Shown piece by piece: positions 16,700 through 25,231 of a stretch of DNA of 64,000 nucleotides (positions within the stretch are counted from its first letter, which is position 1; each line of letters starts with the position of its first letter). The notes beneath the pieces were generated by a model. That model was not told the DNA's origin, did not search any database, and saw only the letters and a list, made by a program, of their open reading frames with translations. The stretch covers positions 62,001 to 126,000 of the forward strand of contig NZ_LDQC01000002.1 of assembly GCF_001475545.1 (NCBI RefSeq), given 5' to 3'. Source of the DNA: Curtobacterium luteum (lineage in GTDB: Bacteria; Actinomycetota; Actinomycetes; Actinomycetales; Microbacteriaceae). The translations under genes were made by a program, and so were the position numbers.

Positions 16700-17236
16700 A
16701 TGGCCAACGACAGCCTCCCCGAGCTCGAACTCGCGATCACCCGTGCGCGCGAGGGCATCACCGACACCGTCACGGAGATCCGCCGCCGCGCGGACGTGCC
16801 CGCGCGCACCCGTCTGGCGATCGCGAAGACGAAGCAGCGGTGGCACCGTGACCCGACCCCGCTCGTCGCGATGGGCATCACCGCCGCGGCCGGCGTCGCC
16901 GCGATCATCCTCGGGGCGCGGATCGGCCGTACCGACGCCGGGCACCTCGCGAAGCCGCCGGCGCAGACCGCGTTCACCGCGCTGCTGCCCTTCGGCGCTC
17001 GTGGCGGCGACGGCCCCGGGGCGGCCGAGCAGTCCCAGCCCGGTCGGAAGGGCCGGAAGGCGCGGAAGAAGGCGGCGGAGGAGGCGCTCGAGCGTGACCC
17101 GATGCACCGCAACCGGGTGAAGCAGCGCGCCGGCATCGCCGCGGTGCAGCGTCGCGCGACCAAGAACCGCAAGCAGGCCGCCGCGCGCGCGAAAGCGGCC
17201 TCGAAGGCAGCAGCGAAGGCCGCAGGCAGGAGCTGA
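16700..17236 (+). CDS. DUF3618-type membrane-anchored protein
   Basis: 178 residues. The N-terminal ~45 residues are the charged helix typical of DUF3618 (ITRAREGITDTVTEIRRR), followed by one membrane helix (VAMGITAAAGVAAIILGARI) at about residues 56-75. The C-terminal 80 residues are very rich in Lys, Arg and Ala, like a nucleic-acid- or phospholipid-contacting tail. The function of the family is not known. It is two bases before the BrkB/YihY gene and probably shares its transcript. Confidence 0.75.
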   Translation: MANDSLPELELAITRAREGITDTVTEIRRRADVPARTRLAIAKTKQRWHRDPTPLVAMGITAAAGVAAIILGARIGRTDAGHLAKPPAQTAFTALLPFGARGGDGPGAAEQSQPGRKGRKARKKAAEEALERDPMHRNRVKQRAGIAAVQRRATKNRKQAAARAKAASKAAAKAAGRS

Positions 17237-17238
17237 TC

Positions 17239-18270
17239 ATGGCCCGTGAACGACAGAAGCCCGACGCCGACGACCCGCGCAAGCCGGACGGACCCACCGA
17301 CCTCACGAAGCCGACCGTCGTCTACACGCTGAAGAAGACGCTCCGCGAGTTCTCCAGCGACCAGTGCACCGACCTGGCCGCGAGCCTGACGTACTACACC
17401 GTCCTCGCGCTCTTCCCCGGCATCCTCGCGGTGGTCTCGATCCTCGGCCTCGTGTCCGAGCCGACGAAGACCATCGAGAACGTGCTCGCGGTCGTGACGA
17501 ACATCGGTGGCGGCGACGTGGCGAAGCTCCTCCAGGACCCGATCGAGGGACTCGTCCGGTCGCCTGCGGCACCGATCACGTTCATCGTCGGTCTGCTCGG
17601 TGCGCTCTGGTCGGCCTCCGGGTACGTCGGGGCGTTCGGCCGCGCGATGAACCGCATCTACAACGTCCGTGAGGGACGGCCGATCTGGAAGCTCCGTCCG
17701 ACGATGCTCGGCGTGACGCTCTTCACGGTCGTCCTGCTCGTCCTCGGTCTCGTCGTCCTCCTCAGCGGCCCCGTCGCGAAGAGCGCCGGTGACCTCATCG
17801 GACTCGGCGACGCCGCCGCGACCGTGCTGCTCATCGTGCAGTGGCCGATCCTGCTCGTCATCGCCGTGGTCGTCGTCGCGGTGCTGTACTACTGGGCGCC
17901 GAACGTCGAGCAGCCGAAGTTCCGCTGGGTGAGCGGCGGCTCGATCGTCGCCATCCTGATCTGGATCATCGCGAGCCTCGGCTTCGGCTTCTACGTCGGC
18001 AACTTCTCGAACTACAACGCCACGTACGGCTCGCTCGGTGGCGTGATCATCTTCCTGTTGTGGATCTGGATCACGAACAACGCCCTGCTGTTCGGTGCGG
18101 AGTTCGACGCGGAGCTCGAGCGCGGCCGCGAACTGCAGGCCGGCATCCGTGCCGAGGAGGACATCCAGCTCCCCGAGCGCGACACCCGGCAGATCGAGAA
18201 GCAGGACGAGCAGCGGGCGAAGGACGTCCTCCAGGGCATCAAGATCCGCCAGGGTGCCGACCGCGACTGA
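17239..18270 (+). CDS. YihY/BrkB-family inner membrane protein
   Basis: 343 residues with about six membrane helices. The conserved features of the YihY/virulence factor BrkB family are clear: the entry LAASLTYYTVLALFP near residue 48, SASGYVGAFGRAMNRIYNV in the middle and the late segment TYGSLGGVIIFLLWIW. An old assignment as ribonuclease BN is no longer accepted for this family; the role is probably transport or envelope-related. The C-terminal ~45 residues are charged and cytoplasmic. Start ATG 17239 immediately follows the DUF3618 stop, with GCAGGAG upstream. Confidence 0.9.
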   Translation: MARERQKPDADDPRKPDGPTDLTKPTVVYTLKKTLREFSSDQCTDLAASLTYYTVLALFPGILAVVSILGLVSEPTKTIENVLAVVTNIGGGDVAKLLQDPIEGLVRSPAAPITFIVGLLGALWSASGYVGAFGRAMNRIYNVREGRPIWKLRPTMLGVTLFTVVLLVLGLVVLLSGPVAKSAGDLIGLGDAAATVLLIVQWPILLVIAVVVVAVLYYWAPNVEQPKFRWVSGGSIVAILIWIIASLGFGFYVGNFSNYNATYGSLGGVIIFLLWIWITNNALLFGAEFDAELERGRELQAGIRAEEDIQLPERDTRQIEKQDEQRAKDVLQGIKIRQGADRD

Positions 18271-18323
18271 CCCAGCCGGGTCGGACTGAGGACATTCCCG
18301 GCGAGCGCCGTTACGGTGCGCGC

Positions 18324-18806
18324 GTGCCGTCATTCCTCGACGACCTGCCGTTCTGGCCGCTCGTCGCCGCCCTGCTCGTCATCGTGTTCTGCCGTGCGCA
18401 GGCCACGTACTGGCTGGCACGGCTGGCCGTGACCGGGGCGTCCCGCTCCCGGTGGGGGCGCTGGCTCGACTCGGCCGCGGTCCGTCGGGGCTCGGCGCTC
18501 CTCGACCGCTTCGGCCTGCCGGTGGTCTCGGTCAGCTTCCTGACCGTCGGGCTGCAGACGGTGCTGAACGCCGCCGCGGGGCTCGCCCGTGTCCCGTGGT
18601 GGCGGTACACGGTCGCCATGCTGGTCGGCTGCATCGCGTGGGCGTTCGTCTACGCGACCGTCGGACTGGCCTTGTTCTGGGCGGTCCTCGCCGCGTTCGC
18701 GGGGTCGCCGTGGGGTGTCGTCGCGATCGTCGTGGTGGTCGCGGCCGGCGCAGCCGGGTGGGTGGTGTTCCGCCGTCGGCACGGCTCGTCCGTCGCCTCC
18801 CGCTGA
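18324..18806 (+). CDS. VTT/DedA-like small membrane protein
   Basis: 160 residues, GTG start at 18324. TACGGT (18312-18317) lies six bases before it, with AGGACA about 18 bp further upstream, so the transcript is probably leaderless. Three to four membrane helices; the re-entrant loop region of the VTT (SNARE-associated/DedA) family is visible around SVSFLTVGLQTVLNAAAGLARVPW. DedA-type proteins are lipid scramblases or flippases needed for envelope and membrane-potential homeostasis. The protein is shorter than full-length DedA (~200 residues). Assignment is by pattern only. Confidence 0.75.
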   Translation: MPSFLDDLPFWPLVAALLVIVFCRAQATYWLARLAVTGASRSRWGRWLDSAAVRRGSALLDRFGLPVVSVSFLTVGLQTVLNAAAGLARVPWWRYTVAMLVGCIAWAFVYATVGLALFWAVLAAFAGSPWGVVAIVVVVAAGAAGWVVFRRRHGSSVASR

Positions 18807-18825
18807 CGCGCCTGCCAGGCGCGGT

Positions 18826-18923
18826 CGGACGGCCGCTGCGTCGGCTGGCTCGCGTCGTACCGCGGCTGTGCCGGCCACTCCGGTCGGAGCGCGGCTGTGT
18901 CGGCCGGCTCCCGTCGGACCGCC
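18826..18923. repeat. Degenerate ~30-bp tandem repeat
   Basis: Three diverged units, each beginning CGKA and containing CGGCTGTGYCGGCC or a close variant, run from 18826 to about 18914, with a partial fourth. They lie in the 182-bp gap after the VTT gene and lead directly into a palindromic element. Confidence 0.55.
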
Positions 18924-18935
18924 ACCGCGACGAAC

Positions 18936-19015
18936 CGGCCTGGAGGCGCGGTGCGGCCCCGTCAGTCCGCATCCGTAGGCTGGTGCGCATGACCGACACC
19001 GCGCCTCCCGTCAGC
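18936..19015. repeat. GGAGGC palindromic element, copy 4 (spans an SDR start)
   Basis: Left arm CCGGCCTGGAGGCGCGGTG (18936-18954) and right arm CACCGCGCCTCCCG (from 18998) are separated by about 43 bp that hold the SDR start codon and its likely -10 box. The right arm encodes residues ~4-9 of the SDR protein. Confidence 0.75.
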
Positions 19016-19687
19016 CTGCCCACCGCACTCGTGACGGGCGCGACCCGCGGGATCGGCCGGGCGATCGCGCGCGACCTCGGGCGGACGCACCACGTGTTCG
19101 TCGGCGGCCGGAGCGCCGAGGCAGTCGACGCCCTCATCGCCGAGCTCCCGAACGCGTCGCCGTTCGTCGGCGACCTCGGTGCCGGCGACACTCCCGGCCT
19201 GCCGGACCGGCTCGACGTCCTCGTGCACAACGCCGGCGTCGAGGAGGGCACGACCGTCGCCGACACCGAGCGGGCCGTGTGGGAACGGGTCTTCGCCACG
19301 AACGTCTTCGCGGTCGCCGAGCTCACCCGCCGTGCGCTGCCGGCCCTCCGCGCGGCCAGGGGCATCGTCGTGCCGATCAACAGCGGCTCGGGCTTCACCT
19401 CGGGCCCCGGCGGCGGGGTCTACGCGGCGTCGAAGTTCGCCCTCCGCGCGTTCGCCGACGCCCTGCGCGAGGAGGAGCGGGCGAACGGCGTCCGGGTGTC
19501 GAGCGTGCACCCGGGCCGGACGGACTCGGACATGCAGCGAGCCCTCACCGAGAAGCTCGGTGAGGACTACGACACCGCGTACTACCTCGCCCCGGAGGAC
19601 GTCGCCGCCGCGGTCCGCACCGTGGTCGACCTGCCGGAGCGCGGCACGGTGGAGTCGCTCGCGATCCGCCCGACGAAGCGGCGCTGA
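18989..19687 (+). CDS. SDR-family oxidoreductase
   Basis: 232 residues. The cofactor motif TGATRGIG is at residues 16-23, HNAG near 84 and the active-site YAASK near 145. The family reduces or oxidises small carbonyls or alcohols with NAD(P); the substrate is unknown. The ATG at 18989 has no Shine-Dalgarno, but TAGGCT (18976-18981) ends seven bases upstream, so a leaderless mRNA is likely. The first ten residues fall in the right arm of a palindromic element. It is convergent with the ABC-F gene, with 39 bp between stops. Confidence 0.88.
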   Translation: MTDTAPPVSLPTALVTGATRGIGRAIARDLGRTHHVFVGGRSAEAVDALIAELPNASPFVGDLGAGDTPGLPDRLDVLVHNAGVEEGTTVADTERAVWERVFATNVFAVAELTRRALPALRAARGIVVPINSGSGFTSGPGGGVYAASKFALRAFADALREEERANGVRVSSVHPGRTDSDMQRALTEKLGEDYDTAYYLAPEDVAAAVRTVVDLPERGTVESLAIRPTKRR

Positions 19688-19726
19688 GCGGCCCCGCCAG
19701 CACCGGACTCGGGGTTCACTGCCCGA

Positions 19727-21304
19727 TCACGACAGCTCGATCCGGGTGGTCAGCTCGAGTCGGTCGAGGAACGTCTCGTCATGGCTGACCACCACGAGCG
19801 CACCGCGGTAGGACCGCAGCGCGTCCACGAGCTGGTCGACGCTGGTCAGGTCGAGGTCGTTCGTCGGCTCGTCGAGCACGAGCAGCTGCGGCGGCGGATC
19901 CGCGAGCACGAGTGCCGCGAGCGCGACACGGAACCGCTCGCCACCGGAGAGGTCCCCGGCTCGTCGGTCGACAGCGTCCCCGCGGACGAGGAAGCGGGCG
20001 AGCCGGTTCTTCACCTCGGCGTCGCTCGCGGTCGGGGCGTGCCGGCGGACGTTGTCGAACACCGTCGCGGCGTCGTCGAGCGTGTCCTTCCGCTGCGGCA
20101 GGTAGCCGATCCGGTCGACGTGCGCGACGGCCCCGGTCTCCGGCAGCGGGTGCTCGCGCGCCCCGGGGACGCCGACGAGCTGTTCGAGCAGGGTCGTCTT
20201 CCCGACCCCGTTGTCGCCCGCGACAACGATGCGCTCCGGCCCCTGCACGATCGTGTCCCGCCCGCGGACGGTCAGGGTGGCGATCATCCGGGAGGCCGGC
20301 ACCTCCGGATCGGGCAGCGCGACCGAGATCGACTCGTCGACCCGGAGCCTGCTCTCGGCCTCGTGCTTCGCCGTCAGCGCTGCCGCTTCGTCCCCGGCGT
20401 ACCCGGCGCGGAGCCGTCCGGCGGTCTGCTCCGCGTGCTTCCGTCGTTCGTCGGCCCACCCCTTCGGCATGTTCTCGGCGGACTTCCGGCCAGCGCGTGC
20501 ACGCCGGGCGATCTTCGTCTCCGCCTCGATCCGCTGCCGTTTCTCGGTGCGGTGTCGTTGTTCGGCGACGCGGACCTCTCGTTCGGCCGCGGCTCGTCGT
20601 ACGGCGAGCTGCTCCTCGTAGGCGCTGAAGGTGCCTCCGAACACCGTCAGCGCACCGGATCGCAGCTCGCACGTCTCGTCCACGTGCTCCAGGAGCTCCC
20701 GGTCGTGACTGACCAGCACGAGCGTCCCCGACCAGCCGTCGACCATGTCGAGCAGCACGCCGCGGGCTCGACGGTCGAGGTTGTTCGTCGGCTCGTCGAG
20801 GAACACGATCGGTGCTCGACGCATCCGGATCCCGGCGACGGCGACGAGCACGGCCTGCCCGCCGGACAGCGTCGACACGGGGCGGTCGAGGTCGGAACCG
20901 TCGAGGCCGAGCCCGATGCTCGACAGCGCGGCTGCGGCCTGCTCCTCGACGTCCCAGTCGTCGCCGATCACGTCGAAGTGCTCCGGGGATGCGTCGCCAA
21001 CGAGGACCGCGCGGAGCGCCGTGACGGTCGGTCGGATGCCGAGGAGGTCCGTGACGGTGTCGTCGGGGCGTGCGCTCAGTCGCTGGGGCAGCAGGTCGAC
21101 CGGACCGGTCGTCGTGACCGATCCCGAGGTGGGGTGGAGCTGCCCCGTGACCAGCCGGACGAGCGTGGACTTGCCCGCCCCGTTCCTCCCGACCAGGCCG
21201 GTGCGGCCGCGGCCGAAGGCGGCGGTGAGGTGGTCGAGCGCGACGGTGCCGTCGGGCCAGGCGAAAGTGAGGTCGTCCAGGACGACGGACGGACTGATGG
21301 GCAT
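19727..21304 (-). CDS. ABC-F family ATPase (ribosome-associated)
   Basis: 525 residues with two ABC domains and no membrane segment. First domain: Walker A GRNGAGKS, signature LSGGQ, Walker B IVFLDEPTNNLD. Second domain: Walker A GDNGVGKT, signature LSGGERFRVALA, Walker B LLVLDEPTNDLD. The domains are joined by a charged coiled linker rich in Arg/Glu/Lys (around residues 220-320), the part that enters the ribosome in ABC-F factors. Members act as translation factors or give resistance to 50S-targeting antibiotics. Which type this is cannot be decided. A long untranslated leader precedes it. Confidence 0.9.
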   Translation of the reverse strand: MPISPSVVLDDLTFAWPDGTVALDHLTAAFGRGRTGLVGRNGAGKSTLVRLVTGQLHPTSGSVTTTGPVDLLPQRLSARPDDTVTDLLGIRPTVTALRAVLVGDASPEHFDVIGDDWDVEEQAAAALSSIGLGLDGSDLDRPVSTLSGGQAVLVAVAGIRMRRAPIVFLDEPTNNLDRRARGVLLDMVDGWSGTLVLVSHDRELLEHVDETCELRSGALTVFGGTFSAYEEQLAVRRAAAEREVRVAEQRHRTEKRQRIEAETKIARRARAGRKSAENMPKGWADERRKHAEQTAGRLRAGYAGDEAAALTAKHEAESRLRVDESISVALPDPEVPASRMIATLTVRGRDTIVQGPERIVVAGDNGVGKTTLLEQLVGVPGAREHPLPETGAVAHVDRIGYLPQRKDTLDDAATVFDNVRRHAPTASDAEVKNRLARFLVRGDAVDRRAGDLSGGERFRVALAALVLADPPPQLLVLDEPTNDLDLTSVDQLVDALRSYRGALVVVSHDETFLDRLELTTRIELS

Positions 21305-21574
21305 ACGGGTGCCTCCCCGGTTGTCGATGCTGGGCGCACGACACCGGAGCCACCACCGTGCGGTCGGGCACGAAGGTGGAGCGCCCGACGGCGGGCGCGA
21401 TCACGGTGTCAGCGCGTGGGCTGAGCGGAACCGGTGATCGACAGCAATCCGTCTGCTTCCGTCGGGGACCCCCGTGGCCGTCACCCGTGGCGGCGGCCGG
21501 TCGTCCCGCACCGCGACCCCGTGGTGACGACGGGGTGGACCACCACGCTACGCCCGGCCGCGCGCGGCACGCAA
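21305..21574 (-). promoter_or_regulatory. Promoter and ~240-nt leader of the ABC-F gene
   Basis: On the minus strand TTGCGT (21574-21569) and TAGCGT (21550-21545) are 18 bp apart, placing the start near 21538 and leaving about 235 nt before the ATG at 21304. GGAGG stands just upstream of that ATG. Several GC-rich inverted repeats occur in the leader. ABC-F resistance genes are often controlled by ribosome-stalling attenuators, but no convincing leader peptide with its own ribosome-binding site was found. Confidence 0.35.
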
Positions 21575-21608
21575 GGGCTCCGCCTGCTCGGCGTGACAGG
21601 CTGGGGGC

Positions 21609-22025
21609 ATGCCGGAGAACCTGCTGCCGAACCCAGCCACCCCCGAGACCCTGCTGCCCGAGGAGCCGGAGGTGACATCGGCGCTCGCCGCGGACACCCC
21701 GGTCGCTTCGGTGGTGGTGTCGCACCCGTCGTCGAGCCTGGCGTGGGCGCTCCTCGCCGACGAGGCGTGGGAACGCGGCGCGACGCTCGAGTCCTACGCC
21801 TACGCCCGGGTCGGGTACCACCGCGGGCTCGATGCGCTCCGGAAGGCCGGGTGGCGCGGGGCCGGTCCGGTGCCGTGGTCGCACGAGCCGAACCGCGGCG
21901 TGCTCCGAGCGCTCTTCGCGCTGCGTCGGGCGGCTGAGGAGATCGGCGAGGAGGGCGAGCCCGAGCGGCTGACGGCGTTCCTCGAGCAGAGCGATCCGGA
22001 GGCCCTGCGCGCACTCGGCGCGTAG
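21609..22025 (+). CDS. DUF3151 family protein
   Basis: 138 residues, cytoplasmic, acidic. It matches the DUF3151 family of actinobacteria: an N-terminal NLLPNPATPETLLPE segment, then helices including WALLADEAWERG and ESYAYARVGYHRGLDALRKAGWRG. The function is unknown; the fold appears all-helical, TPR-like in spacing. The ATG at 21609 follows a GGGGG stretch by two bases and a CAGGCT box by six, so initiation mode is unclear. It is divergent from the ABC-F gene and convergent with the beta-galactosidase, with a long hairpin after its stop. Confidence 0.82.
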   Translation: MPENLLPNPATPETLLPEEPEVTSALAADTPVASVVVSHPSSSLAWALLADEAWERGATLESYAYARVGYHRGLDALRKAGWRGAGPVPWSHEPNRGVLRALFALRRAAEEIGEEGEPERLTAFLEQSDPEALRALGA

Positions 22026-22085
22026 CGCGCCGTGCCGCCGCGCCGCGTCCGCCGCGCCGCGCCGTGCCGCGCCGCCGGGCGGGTT

Positions 22086-22146
22086 GAACCACGGAAGCGA
22101 CATCGAACCGGTCACCCGACCTGGTTCGATGTCGCTTTCGTGGTTC
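22086..22146. terminator. Long perfect-arm hairpin between convergent genes
   Basis: Two 24-bp arms (22086-22109 and 22123-22146) are inverted copies with one G-T mismatch and a 13-bp loop. The outer end reads GAACCACGGAAGCGACATCG. No T-run follows on either strand. The element lies between the DUF3151 stop (22025) and the beta-galactosidase stop (22187) and can act as a two-way transcription barrier. The arms resemble the GGTTCC/GGAACC motifs at 14252-14339. Confidence 0.7.
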
Positions 22147-22186
22147 CTCGCGAGCGTGAGCGCGCCGTGCGCGCCCCGCGCTGCGC

Positions 22187-25100
22187 CTACGCCAGCACCA
22201 CGCTCCACGACGCCGCGTGCGGCCACAGCTGGTGCTCCGGCAGCACGTCGAGCCCGCACGCGCGGGACCCCAGCCCGTGCTGCGCCGCGTCGAGGTACAG
22301 GTACGCGTGCTCCGGCGTCGGCAGCTCGTACGGGTGTCCGGCGCGCGTGACCTGCTGCGCGGTCCACGGCGTGAGCGTGAAGCCCGAGCGGTGCGACCCG
22401 ACCGTCGTGACGGTGAGGTCACCCACCGCCAGCGAACGCAGGGCCGGTCGGTGCCCGGACTCCTGCGGCCGCGAGTAGTCGACCGTCAGCGAACGCACCG
22501 GCGCCTGGAACCGCCCGATCCGGGCAGCGTGCGAGGAGTCCGGGTACGACTCGTCCGGACCGGTACCGAACCACGTCGCGGTCTCGTCGAGGAACGACAC
22601 CGGCAGGTCGAACCGCACGCCCAACCGCGGCCACGTGACGTCCCACGCCCCGAACGGCACGGCGTCCGTCTGCAGCTGCAGCCCGGCGTCCGTCAGGCTC
22701 CAGCGGTGCGTGACGTCGACGCCCCACCCGCTGTTCGCTGCCGCGACCCGGACCCGCTGCACGAGGCCGTCCGCCGTGCGGTCGACCGACACGGCCCGGT
22801 GCGTCAGGCGGTCGAGTCCCCGCTCGACCCACTTCACGGCCGAGGCGGGCGCGGTCGGGTCCCCGACCCCGCCGGTGAGCACCGGATCGGCCGTCTCGTA
22901 GCCGCCCTGCGAGGCGAGCCGGTCGTTGTCCGTCGGCGCTCGCCAGAGTTCGAGCCGCGGCCCGGCGATGTCGTGGCCCTTGAAGGAGACCAGGTCGCCG
23001 CGGGCGGTGAAGGTGCCGTCACCGAGGCGGTCGCCGTCCCACCCCTGCCGGGAGGCCCGTGGCGCGTCCGCCGGTCGGCTCGCGACGAGCCGCTGGGTGC
23101 GTGCCACGACGTGGCCGGTGTCCGCCCAGGCCGTCGGTCCGGCGAGCTCCGCGGTCACGTCGAACCACAGCTCCTCGCCGGGTGCGACCGAGCCGGCCGC
23201 GGCCTCCAGCACCTCGTCCGGCACTGGGACGGTGGCCGACGCCCGTGCGGCGATCACCCCGGGTGCGAACCGACCGGATGCTTCGACCACGCCGTTGCGC
23301 GACAGCGTCCAGCAGAAGCGGAGTCCCGCGGTCGAGGCCGAGTGGTACCGGTTCTCGACGAGCAGCGTGGTGTCGGACGACGACATCCGGATCGGTGCCA
23401 CGACGGCCGCGAACTCCGCCAGCCCCGGGGTCGGGGTGTCGTCGGGCAGGACGAGCCCGTCCATCACGAAGTTGCCGTCGTGGACCACCTCGCCGAAGTC
23501 ACCGCCGTACCCGTAGTAGGCCTGGCCGGACGCGGTGTGGGTGAGCAGGCCGTGGTCGCGCCACTCCCACACGAACCCGCCGTGCAGCCGCGGGTACTTG
23601 TCCACGAGGGCCTCGTACTCGGCGATCTGCCCCGGCCCGTTGCCCATCGCGTGCACGTACTCGCAGTGGATGAACGGCTTGGACCGCTGCCGGGCCGCCT
23701 CGGCGGGACCGCACTCGAGCAGGGGCGTGGGCGTGCCGCCGCCGATCGACTCGGTTTCCTGCAGCGTCGGGTACATGCGCGAGTACACGTCGGTGTACTC
23801 GCCCGTGTAGTCGCCCTCGTAGTGCACCGGACGCTCGTCGTCGCGGTCGTGCACCCACTGCGACATCGCCGCGAGGTTCCGACCGGTGCCCGACTCGTTG
23901 CCGAGCGACCACATGACGATCGACGGGTGGTTCTTGTCCCGTTCGACGGTCCGGGCGATGCGGTCGAGGTACGCATCGCGCCAGGCCGGGTCGTCCGAGG
24001 GGTTCCCGACCCACCCGGTGAAGATGAAGCCGTGCGTCTCGAGGTCGCACTCCAGGATGACCCAGAAGCCCAGCTCGTCGGCGAGGTCGAGCACGCGCGG
24101 GTGCGGTGGGTAGTGCGAGGTCCGGATCGCGTTGACGTTGCTCCGCTTCATGAGCGCCATGTCTGCTCGGGCGTGCTCCTCGTCGAAGACGCGCCCGCGG
24201 ACGGGGTGGGTCTCGTGTCGGTTCACACCGTGGAACACCACGCGCTCGCCGTTCACGAGGAACCGGTCGCCCTCGATCCGCACCGACCGGAAGCCGATCC
24301 GGAGCGAGACCGTCTCGCCGCCCGCGCGTCCGCCGGCGGTGGTCCCGGTCGACAGCGTCGCGTCGTACAGCCGCGGCTGCTCGGCGCTCCACGGTTCGAC
24401 GCCCTCGACGGTGATCGGCACGACGTCGTCGGCCGTCTGCCACACCTCGGACACCCCGAGGTCGGGGACCTCGAACCGCACCGGGAACACCGCGTCGATC
24501 GTCGGCACGGTGATGGTCCCCGTGCCGGTCGACGGGCGCCCCGACGCGGCCGTCCCCGCGGTGGCCGCGGAGCCCAGCACGGGCTCCCACGAGGCGCGCA
24601 CGAACACGTCGTCGATCGGCGCGGTCGGACGCGCGAGCAGGGTGACGTCGCGGAAGATGCCCGGCAGCCACCACTGGTCCTGGTCCTCGAGGTACGACGC
24701 GCCCGACCACTGGTGCACGCGCACGAGCAGCTCGTTCGACCCCGGACGCAGCAGAGCGGTCACGTCGAACTCGGTGACGAGCCGGGAGCCGGTGCTCCAC
24801 CCGACGAGCGAGCCGTTCAGCCACACCCGGAAGTGCGACTCGACGCCGTCGAACCGCAGCACCACCCTGGCCGCCGCGTCGAACGCGTCCGGCAGGGAGA
24901 ACACGCGTCGGTGGTCACCGGTCGGGTTCTCCTCCGGCGGGTGCGGCGGGTCGATCGGGAACGGGTACTGCAGGTTCGTGTAGCTCGGCGCCCCGTGCCC
25001 GTGCAGGACCCAGTGCGACGGCACCGGCAGGGTGCCCCAGTCGTCGTCGACCCCGGGGACCGGGACGTCGGCGACGGGCGACCAGCGGAAGTCCCACTCG

Positions 25101-25231
25101 CCGTCCAGTGACAGCGAGGGGGCGTCCGTGTGCAACCAGGCACGGGGTGCCAGTCGCGAGTCGGAGCCGGGGGCGGTGGATGCCAGGTCGGCGAGCGCCG
25201 ACTCGTTGGACGGCTGTGCAGTGACGGTCAA
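22187..25231 (-). CDS. lacZ: Beta-galactosidase, glycoside hydrolase family 2 (LacZ type)
   Basis: 1014 residues, typical LacZ length and five-domain order: N-terminal jelly roll, Ig-like domain, TIM barrel, second Ig-like domain and C-terminal beta-sandwich. The acid/base glutamate lies in WSLGNESGTG (about residue 445) and the nucleophile in HCEYVHAMGNG (about residue 522). No signal peptide, so it acts on imported oligosaccharides. The start is TTG at 25231, overlapping the permease stop by 4 bp, with GAAGGA about eleven bases upstream. Last gene of the solute-binding protein/permease/permease operon, which would import a beta-galactoside or galacto-oligosaccharide. Confidence 0.93.
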   Translation of the reverse strand: MTVTAQPSNESALADLASTAPGSDSRLAPRAWLHTDAPSLSLDGEWDFRWSPVADVPVPGVDDDWGTLPVPSHWVLHGHGAPSYTNLQYPFPIDPPHPPEENPTGDHRRVFSLPDAFDAAARVVLRFDGVESHFRVWLNGSLVGWSTGSRLVTEFDVTALLRPGSNELLVRVHQWSGASYLEDQDQWWLPGIFRDVTLLARPTAPIDDVFVRASWEPVLGSAATAGTAASGRPSTGTGTITVPTIDAVFPVRFEVPDLGVSEVWQTADDVVPITVEGVEPWSAEQPRLYDATLSTGTTAGGRAGGETVSLRIGFRSVRIEGDRFLVNGERVVFHGVNRHETHPVRGRVFDEEHARADMALMKRSNVNAIRTSHYPPHPRVLDLADELGFWVILECDLETHGFIFTGWVGNPSDDPAWRDAYLDRIARTVERDKNHPSIVMWSLGNESGTGRNLAAMSQWVHDRDDERPVHYEGDYTGEYTDVYSRMYPTLQETESIGGGTPTPLLECGPAEAARQRSKPFIHCEYVHAMGNGPGQIAEYEALVDKYPRLHGGFVWEWRDHGLLTHTASGQAYYGYGGDFGEVVHDGNFVMDGLVLPDDTPTPGLAEFAAVVAPIRMSSSDTTLLVENRYHSASTAGLRFCWTLSRNGVVEASGRFAPGVIAARASATVPVPDEVLEAAAGSVAPGEELWFDVTAELAGPTAWADTGHVVARTQRLVASRPADAPRASRQGWDGDRLGDGTFTARGDLVSFKGHDIAGPRLELWRAPTDNDRLASQGGYETADPVLTGGVGDPTAPASAVKWVERGLDRLTHRAVSVDRTADGLVQRVRVAAANSGWGVDVTHRWSLTDAGLQLQTDAVPFGAWDVTWPRLGVRFDLPVSFLDETATWFGTGPDESYPDSSHAARIGRFQAPVRSLTVDYSRPQESGHRPALRSLAVGDLTVTTVGSHRSGFTLTPWTAQQVTRAGHPYELPTPEHAYLYLDAAQHGLGSRACGLDVLPEHQLWPHAASWSVVLA

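Noticed and set aside
17239-18270. Ribonuclease BN assignment for the YihY/BrkB protein
   Set aside because: The protein is polytopic and lacks any nuclease motif; the RNase BN name belongs to another family.
14252-22146. Insertion sequence ends
   Set aside because: Inverted repeats enclose no transposase frame and show no target-site duplication.
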